From an uncultured Selenomonadales bacterium (lineage in GTDB: Bacteria; Bacillota; Negativicutes; Selenomonadales; Selenomonadaceae), in contig CAMVAG010000027.1 in assembly GCA_947165405.1 (NCBI GenBank), positions 1 through 14,611 on the forward strand: 14,611 bases of DNA, written 5' to 3'. Of this stretch, positions 6,934 to 11,520 are shown one piece after another. Under the pieces are notes generated by a model, which saw nothing but the letters and a program-made list of their open reading frames with translations, was not told the origin of the DNA and made no database searches. Made by a program: the position numbers and the translations under genes. Numbering within the stretch: the stretch's first letter is position 1; every line of letters begins with the position of its first letter.

Positions 6934-7047
6934 ATGAAAGTCAGACCGTCAGTCAAAAAGATGTGTGACAAATGCAAAATCATCAAGCGCAAAGGGCGCG
7001 TCATGGTTATATGCGAAAACCCCAAGCACAAACAACGTCAAGGTTAA
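6934..7047 (+). CDS. rpmJ: 50S ribosomal protein L36
   Basis: L36 is the smallest large-subunit protein, bound in 23S rRNA near the L7/L12 base. The 37-residue reading frame MKVRPSVKKMCDKCKIIKRK... ends KHKQRQG. It is the zinc-binding form, with C11, C14, C27 and H32 all present. The start is ATG at 6934 after TTAGGAGGCG. Its stop is 15 bases before rpsM, consistent with co-transcription. Confidence 0.97.
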   Translation: MKVRPSVKKMCDKCKIIKRKGRVMVICENPKHKQRQG

Positions 7048-7062
7048 GGAGGTGAAAATTTT

Positions 7063-7437
7063 ATGGCACGTATAGCCGGTGTAGATTTGCCCCGTGACAA
7101 AAGAATCGAATACGCATTGACGTATATTTTCGGAATCGGGCTGCCCTCGTCGCAGAAAATCCTCGCAATGACGGGCGTCAATCCCGACACTCGCACGAAA
7201 GATCTCACGGACGACGAGGTTGTCAAACTTCGTGATGCCATCGACCACAATTTCGTAGTGGAGGGCGACCTCCGCCGCGATGTTCAGATGGACATCAAGC
7301 GACTCATTGATATTGGCTGTTATCGCGGACGCCGTCACCGTCTCGGCTTGCCTGTACGCGGACAGAACACCAAGAACAACGCAAGGACTCGCAAAGGTCC
7401 CAAGAAGCTCGTACAAGGCGGCAAGAAGAAAGATTAA
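7063..7437 (+). CDS. rpsM: 30S ribosomal protein S13
   Basis: S13 is a small-subunit head protein that forms intersubunit bridges and contacts P-site tRNA through its basic tail. The 124-residue product begins ARIAGVDLPRDKRIEYALTYIFGIG. It contains the helix-hairpin-helix region and ends with the conserved GLPVRGQNTKNNARTRKGP followed by a lysine-rich tail. The start is ATG at 7063 after AAGGAGGTG. It follows rpmJ and precedes rpsK, the normal alpha-operon order. Confidence 0.98.
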   Translation: MARIAGVDLPRDKRIEYALTYIFGIGLPSSQKILAMTGVNPDTRTKDLTDDEVVKLRDAIDHNFVVEGDLRRDVQMDIKRLIDIGCYRGRRHRLGLPVRGQNTKNNARTRKGPKKLVQGGKKKD

Positions 7438-7459
7438 TCCCTAAAGGAGGTTAAGACAG

Positions 7460-7852
7460 GTGGCAACTAAAAGAACAGTCCGCGCCAAAAAGAAAGTTCG
7501 CAAGAATATAGAATACGGCGTGGCGCATATCAGCTCCACGTTTAACAATACGATTGTCACGCTCACCGACAAAAGCGGCAACGCAATCTCTTGGGCTTCA
7601 GCGGGCGGTCTCGGCTTCAGAGGCTCGCGCAAATCAACTCCCTTTGCTGCACAAATGGCGGCAGAGACTGCGGCTAAGGCGGCTATGGAACACGGCTTGA
7701 AACAAATCGAGGTTTACGTCAAAGGTCCCGGCGCGGGTCGTGAGGCGGCTATCCGCTCTCTTCAAGCTACGGGTCTTGAAGTCAACATGATTAAAGACGT
7801 GACACCCATTCCCCACAACGGCTGCCGTCCGCCCAAACGCAGAAGAGTGTAA
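7460..7852 (+). CDS. rpsK: 30S ribosomal protein S11
   Basis: S11 is a platform protein of the small subunit near the E site and the Shine-Dalgarno helix. The 130-residue product has the characteristic core AHISSTFNNTIVTLTDKSGN, the segment SAGGLGFRGSRKSTPFAAQ and the ending PIPHNGCRPPKRRRV. The start is GTG at 7460 after AAAGGAGG. Copy B of the repeat element begins four bases after its stop. Confidence 0.98.
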   Translation: MATKRTVRAKKKVRKNIEYGVAHISSTFNNTIVTLTDKSGNAISWASAGGLGFRGSRKSTPFAAQMAAETAAKAAMEHGLKQIEVYVKGPGAGREAAIRSLQATGLEVNMIKDVTPIPHNGCRPPKRRRV

Positions 7853-7856
7853 AAGC

Positions 7857-7929
7857 AATGCGTAATTAGAAATGCGCAATGCGCAATTAAAATCATTACG
7901 CATTTCGCATTACGCATTTCGCATTAATT
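7857..7929 (+). repeat. Heptanucleotide inverted-repeat element, copy B (rpsK-rpsD gap)
   Basis: This element is built like the one at 1934-2013 and shares much of its sequence. The left arm has AATGCGT and AATGCGC units. The right arm has ATTACGC and ATTTCGC units. Both copies begin with AAAGCAATGCGTAATT directly after an upstream stop codon and end at AATTTGGAGGTGC or AATTTTGGAGGTGC, the ribosome binding site of the next gene. It would form an imperfect hairpin in the transcript between S11 and S4. Confidence 0.9.
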
Positions 7930-7942
7930 TGGAGGTGCAAAT

Positions 7943-8548
7943 ATGGCAATCGATAGAACTCCCGCTTTAAAACGCTGCCGCGCACTCGGAATTGAACAGG
8001 CGGTTATCGGTCGTTCGCGCAAGGTGAGTGAAAAGAAACATCAGCAACAACGCATGAACCGCAAAGTCAGTGAGTACGGCTTGCAGCTCAAAGAAAAACA
8101 AAAAGCAAAATTTATCTACGGCGTCCTCGAACGTCAATTCCGCAACTACTACGAGAAGGCAAAGAAAATGCCCGGCGTCACCGGCGAAAATCTTTTGATA
8201 CTCCTCGAACGCCGCATCGATAATGTCGTCTTCCGTCTCGGCTTTGCAAACACCCGCCGTCAAGCTCGGCAATTCGTTCGTCACGGTCACATCACCGTAA
8301 ACGGCAAGCGCGTCGACATCCCGTCGGCTCTCGTCAAAGTCGGCGACGTTGTGGAAGTTTGCGAGAAAAGCCAATCCAAAGAAGTTTTCAAGGCGATTAA
8401 AGAAATCAACAACGCCTTGAGTGCTCCGCCTTGGCTTGACTCAAATCAAGCGAACCTCAAAGGCTCCGTGACTCGTTTCCCGACCCGCGAAGACATAAGC
8501 GATATTCCCGTCAACGAGCAGTCTATCATCGAGTTGTATTCAAGGTAA
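7943..8548 (+). CDS. rpsD: 30S ribosomal protein S4
   Basis: S4 is a primary 16S rRNA-binding protein of the small-subunit body and, in several bacteria, represses its own operon. The 201-residue product has the N-terminal rRNA-binding region and the S4 domain (about residues 89-150, with ERRIDNVVFRLGFANTRRQA and RHGHITVNGKRVDIPS). It ends in the typical IIELYSR. Only one cysteine (C12) lies in the N-terminus, so this is the form without the zinc site. The start is ATG at 7943 after TTGGAGGTG, which abuts the upstream repeat. rpsD lies within the alpha operon here, unlike in Bacillus. Confidence 0.98.
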   Translation: MAIDRTPALKRCRALGIEQAVIGRSRKVSEKKHQQQRMNRKVSEYGLQLKEKQKAKFIYGVLERQFRNYYEKAKKMPGVTGENLLILLERRIDNVVFRLGFANTRRQARQFVRHGHITVNGKRVDIPSALVKVGDVVEVCEKSQSKEVFKAIKEINNALSAPPWLDSNQANLKGSVTRFPTREDISDIPVNEQSIIELYSR

Positions 8549-8601
8549 TTTAAGAGTTCCGGCATAGAAAATTTTTTCTGTGAAAGGAGCGCATTTCTTG
8601 A

Positions 8602-9705
8602 ATGATTGACAACGACAAAAATGAAAACCAAAAGCCGCCGAAGATTGAAATGGTTGAAGTCAGCGAGGACGGTTGCTACGGAAAATTTGTTTGCGAACCG
8701 CTCGGACGCGGCTACGGCATTACAATCGGCAACAGCTTGCGTCGAATGCTCCTGTCGAGTTTGGAAGGCGCGGCGATTACCTCGATCAGGATTGACGGCG
8801 TCCTCCACGAATTTTCAACGATACCGGGCGTTCGCGAAGACGTTACCAATATCGTGCTGAACATGAAGCAGCTTTACTTGAAAATCGACGAGGAAAAAAA
8901 TCAACCGCCGCAACCTTTCCCGCAAATCGCCTCCACTCCGCCGCGAACTTACACTTTGCGGATTGATGTCGACGTTGAAGAGGAAATGAAAAACGGCAAG
9001 CATTCGGGCGGACGCAGGGAAGTTACTGCAGAGGACATTGAGTATGATCCCAGCGTCATTGAAATTTTGAATCCCGATTTGCATATCGCGTGGCTCAACG
9101 AAACCGGCAAACTCAAAATGGAAATGACGGCTCGCAGCGGGCGCGGCTATGACCAAGCGGAGAAAAATAAAAATCCCGACGACATTATCGGCACGATTCC
9201 GATTGATTCGATTTTCTCGCCGGTGTTGCGCGTCAATTACGACGTGACCGATACCCGCGTCGGCAACGAGATGGACTTCGACAAATTGACGCTGGAAGTT
9301 TGGACGAACGGAACACTTCGCCCCGAAGAAGCCGTTGCAAAGGCGGCGGCAATTATAATCGCCCACATGAAACTTTTCCAAAGCATGGACACCATCGCGA
9401 TTGAGGAAACGGAAGAAGCTGCGGAACCGGTTTTGAAAGAGCTCGACGACGAAGTTTCCGTTGCAATGGACAAAGCTCTTGCCAAGCCTATCGAAGAGCT
9501 GGAGCTGTCCGTTCGTTCGACAAATTGCTTGAAGCGGGCGGGCATTCACATTGTGGCTGATTTGGTTGACAAGACCGAAGAGGAAATGATGAAGTTCCGC
9601 AATCTCGGTCGCAAGTCGTTTGAAGAAATTAAGCAAACGATGGATCAACTCGGCGTTTCGTTTAAGCAGTCGCCGAACACAAACATGAACTCGATTGACG
9701 AATAA
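8602..9705 (+). CDS. rpoA: DNA-directed RNA polymerase subunit alpha
   Basis: The alpha subunit dimerises to start RNA polymerase assembly and contacts upstream promoter DNA and activators. The product is 367 residues against about 315 in B. subtilis. The N-terminal domain has GITIGNSLRRMLLSSLEG (39-56) and STIPGVREDV (72-81). The C-terminal domain (about 296-354) retains the DNA-contact residues R305, N308, C309, G336, K338 and S339. The extra length lies mainly in residues 97-117 (proline-rich) and 124-138, within the second N-terminal subdomain, and in a longer acidic linker (264-295). The start is ATG at 8602 after GAAAGGAGC. Confidence 0.97.
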   Translation: MIDNDKNENQKPPKIEMVEVSEDGCYGKFVCEPLGRGYGITIGNSLRRMLLSSLEGAAITSIRIDGVLHEFSTIPGVREDVTNIVLNMKQLYLKIDEEKNQPPQPFPQIASTPPRTYTLRIDVDVEEEMKNGKHSGGRREVTAEDIEYDPSVIEILNPDLHIAWLNETGKLKMEMTARSGRGYDQAEKNKNPDDIIGTIPIDSIFSPVLRVNYDVTDTRVGNEMDFDKLTLEVWTNGTLRPEEAVAKAAAIIIAHMKLFQSMDTIAIEETEEAAEPVLKELDDEVSVAMDKALAKPIEELELSVRSTNCLKRAGIHIVADLVDKTEEEMMKFRNLGRKSFEEIKQTMDQLGVSFKQSPNTNMNSIDE

Positions 9706-9729
9706 ATTTCGCGGGAAGGAGGAAATTTA

Positions 9730-10068
9730 ATGAGCTACAGAAAACTCGGCAGGAACAGCGGCGCACGCAAGGCCATGTTCAAAAGTTTGTTGAGCGCATT
9801 TTTCAAATATGAACGCATTGAAACGACGGAGACCCGCGCAAAAGAACTTCGCAAGTTCGCGGAAAAAGTCATCACGCTTGCCAAGCGCGGCGAATTGAGC
9901 GACCGTCGTCAAGCCATAAACCTCGTCGCGGACGTCGACGTTGTGCATAAAATTTTCGAGGAGATGCCCGAAAAATATAAAGAACGCACGGGCGGCTATA
10001 CCAGAATTTTGAAACTTGCGCCTCGTCGCGGAGACGCCGCGCCCATGGTTTTGATTGAATTGGTTTAA
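9730..10068 (+). CDS. rplQ: 50S ribosomal protein L17
   Basis: L17 lies near the polypeptide exit on the large subunit and is the normal last gene of the alpha operon. The 112-residue product shows MSYRKLGRNSGARKAMFKSL, the ERIETTETRAKELRKFAEK region, GGYTRILKLAPRRGDAAPM and the final IELV. The start is ATG at 9730 after GGAAGGAGG. A likely intrinsic terminator lies 21 bases after the stop. Confidence 0.98.
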   Translation: MSYRKLGRNSGARKAMFKSLLSAFFKYERIETTETRAKELRKFAEKVITLAKRGELSDRRQAINLVADVDVVHKIFEEMPEKYKERTGGYTRILKLAPRRGDAAPMVLIELV

Positions 10069-10089
10069 AATATTTTGGCAATGAAAGGT

Positions 10090-10119
10090 GCTGTCCGATT
10101 CGTCGGAGAGCATTTTTTT
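10090..10119 (+). terminator. Intrinsic terminator after rplQ
   Basis: A stem formed by GCTGTCCGA (10090-10098) and TCGGAGAGC (10103-10111) encloses a TTCG loop. Eight of nine pairs form, with one G-G mismatch. It is followed by A and seven T residues at 10113-10119. This is a good rho-independent terminator for the ribosomal operon. It lies inside the first possible reading frame of the FHA gene (ATG 10081), which argues for the later TTG start at 10144. Confidence 0.75.
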
Positions 10120-10143
10120 GCGCTGTCGAAGGAGGCGGACAAA

Positions 10144-10914
10144 TTGAAGCCGGCAAATGCGATAATCGGGCGTCTTACAAATTTTTTTCAACGACGCGGA
10201 GAAGTCGAGCCGAACGAATTGATAAAGGCACTTGAGCGCGAAGTTGCCAAGCAGAAAAATAAAGAGAGCCTCGTCCCGAATTCCTACACGATTTATCTTT
10301 GCGAGGAGGATTGCCATCGCTTGAGCGCGGCGCGATTGATTAAAGCTTTGCATGAGGCGGTTGAGCGCAAAGTCATTCGCGAAGAGTGTTTCATGGACGG
10401 CACGCTCTCAATCAAAATCAAAAAGATGACCGTCGAAGAAAATTCCATTGTCATTGTGTCCGGCTACGTCGAGGAAGTCGCGCAAGACGAAAACACGATT
10501 AATCTTGAAAACGAAGTGTTGAGCCAAACGCTGATTCAAGACGAGGACTCGACCGACGAAGATAAAACGATTGTCGCCGACAAAGTCAAAATTATTTCGA
10601 CAATGCGAACCGCCTCGCCGCGAAAGATTGAATACAATTTGGCTTGCCTCACCGACTACAAGACGGCTGAAATTGTTTTCGGCGAACGGCAAATTTATAT
10701 CGGGCGCAAGGATACAAATGATTTCGTTCTCGAAGACGTGAGTGCCTCGCGGATTCACGCTTACATTGCTTACGAACGCCACAGGCATATCCTCTACGAC
10801 GCGGGCAGCTTGAACGGAACCTTCGTCAACAAAAAGCCCGTGAGTCGTCGCGAACTCAAAGACGGCGATAAAATTTTAATCGGGCGCACGACTCTGACCT
10901 ACAAAGTTCTATAA
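10144..10914 (+). CDS. FhaA-like protein: DUF3662 domain plus FHA domain
   Basis: The product (256 residues from TTG 10144) resembles FhaA-type signalling proteins. An N-terminal DUF3662-like domain (RLTNFFQRRGEVEPNELIKALEREV, then LVPNSYTIYLCEED) is followed by a small glycine-poor strand region, an acidic Thr/Ser-containing linker, and a C-terminal FHA domain. The FHA domain keeps the phosphothreonine-binding elements: GR in IYIGRKD, SASRIH and the LNGTFV loop. Such proteins bind phosphothreonine targets of Ser/Thr kinases, often in cell-wall control, but no kinase, phosphatase or division gene is nearby. The TTG start is preferred because AAGGAGGCG at 10129-10137 is ideally spaced for it. 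ATG 10081 or TTG 10075 lack such a site and would run through a terminator hairpin. Confidence 0.85.
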   Translation: MKPANAIIGRLTNFFQRRGEVEPNELIKALEREVAKQKNKESLVPNSYTIYLCEEDCHRLSAARLIKALHEAVERKVIREECFMDGTLSIKIKKMTVEENSIVIVSGYVEEVAQDENTINLENEVLSQTLIQDEDSTDEDKTIVADKVKIISTMRTASPRKIEYNLACLTDYKTAEIVFGERQIYIGRKDTNDFVLEDVSASRIHAYIAYERHRHILYDAGSLNGTFVNKKPVSRRELKDGDKILIGRTTLTYKVL

Positions 10915-10955
10915 AAAAAAATCCCCCTCCGTTTTTGGAAGGGGATAATTTTTTC
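10913..10955. terminator. Bidirectional terminator between the FHA gene and brnA
   Basis: ATCCCCCTCC (10921-10930) pairs with GGAAGGGGAT (10937-10946) around a T-rich loop, with one mismatch. It has a run of A on its left (10913-10921) and a run of T on its right (10949-10954). It can therefore end transcription of the plus-strand FHA gene and of the minus-strand brnTA operon, which converge here. Its sequence is nearly the same as the hairpin at 11477-11511. Confidence 0.85.
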
Positions 10956-11142
10956 AGCTCGCAATATTTTGTTTTTGCTTACGAAGCCGCGCCGGTTTAA
11001 ATTTCGAAAGTTCTTCCTTTGTCATTCGCGGAATGTCGCTGAAATCAATTTCGTCGTCGGACTTTGGTTTATTTTCTTCTAATCTACGGATTTGTTCTTC
11101 GGTGAGCGGCGGCATTCCCTTATAAATCCTGATACTGCCCAT
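10954..11142 (-). CDS. brnA: BrnA-like antitoxin, short form
   Basis: This is the partner of the BrnT toxin immediately upstream. The 62-residue product has the N-terminal features of BrnA antitoxins, PPLTEEQIRRLEE and DDEIDFSDIPRMTKEELSK, which wrap and neutralise the toxin. It stops at RLRKQKQNIAS and lacks the C-terminal ribbon-helix-helix segment (usually a xITLRLD strand followed by helices) through which BrnA binds DNA. The start ATG at 11142 is chosen over ATGs at 11172 and 11151 because AAGAGGAGG ends nine bases before it. The gene overlaps the end of brnT by 23 bases, a typical toxin-antitoxin layout. No missing domain is visible in other frames downstream, where a terminator follows at once. 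Confidence 0.75.
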   Translation of the reverse strand: MGSIRIYKGMPPLTEEQIRRLEENKPKSDDEIDFSDIPRMTKEELSKFKPARLRKQKQNIAS

Positions 11143-11422
11143 AATATTCATCCTCCTCTTCTTTTGTCGCATATCGCGCCGATATTATTCGATACTTTTC
11201 GCTTCGCTCGGTGTATATAACCGCCAAAATATTTCTGACTTTGCCGATAACTTTCCAACGTTCCTCGTCGTCGCTGTGAAGTTCATCATAATAATCCAGC
11301 CTATAATCGTCAAGAAAAACATATGCGGCGTCTTCAAAATAAATCTTATGTTTTTTCCAATTTAATTCGGCTTTGTTATCGTCCCACTCAACCACATACT
11401 CGCCAAATTCGATTTCGCCCAT
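11120..11422 (-). CDS. brnT: BrnT family ribonuclease toxin
   Basis: BrnT is a RelE-like mRNA-cleaving toxin of type II toxin-antitoxin systems. The 100-residue product matches the family closely: VEWDDNKAELNWKKHKIYFEDAAYVFLDD (residues 11-39), then DELHSDDEERWKVIG, ILAVIYTERSEKYRIISAR (65-83) and a C-terminal ATKEEEDEYY. No truncation or missing conserved block is seen, so the toxin looks intact. The start is ATG at 11422 with GGAG eight bases upstream. It is first in a two-gene minus-strand operon with brnA. The pair lies between leuS and the end of the ribosomal array. Confidence 0.9.
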   Translation of the reverse strand: MGEIEFGEYVVEWDDNKAELNWKKHKIYFEDAAYVFLDDYRLDYYDELHSDDEERWKVIGKVRNILAVIYTERSEKYRIISARYATKEEEDEYYGQYQDL

Positions 11423-11440
11423 AAAATCATCTCCGCAGGA

Positions 11441-11469
11441 ACTTTATCAAAAAAATTTTTCTCCGTCAA
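11441..11469 (-). promoter_or_regulatory. Candidate brnTA promoter
   Basis: On the minus strand, TTGACG (11464-11469) is followed after 17 bases by TAAAGT (11441-11446), with an extended -10 TG. Transcription would start about 12 bases before the brnT start, giving a very short leader. The -35 box lies just past the T-tract of the leuS terminator. This is a pattern match with a four-of-six -10 box. Confidence 0.4.
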
Positions 11470-11470
11470 T

Positions 11471-11511
11471 GAAAAAGCCCCCTCCGTTTTGGAAGGGGAT
11501 AAATTTTTTTT
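11471..11511. terminator. Terminator hairpin between leuS and brnT
   Basis: CCCCCTCC (11478-11485) and GGAAGGGG (11491-11498) form a GC-rich stem with a short T loop. Reading on the minus strand, the stem after leuS is followed by GCTTTTTC, so it can terminate leuS. On the plus strand it is followed by eight T residues, although no plus-strand gene ends here. Stem, loop and plus-strand T-tract nearly repeat the terminator at 10913-10955. Confidence 0.8.
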
Positions 11512-11520
11512 GAACGAAAT

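Noticed and set aside
8563..8582. Near-palindrome with a T run between rpsD and rpoA as a terminator
   Set aside because: The stem is almost wholly A-T, and the T run is within the stem, so it is unlikely to stop transcription.
10913..11511. brnTA segment as an insertion sequence or composite element
   Set aside because: There is no transposase, and the flanking repeats are terminators in direct, not inverted, orientation; no target duplication is seen.
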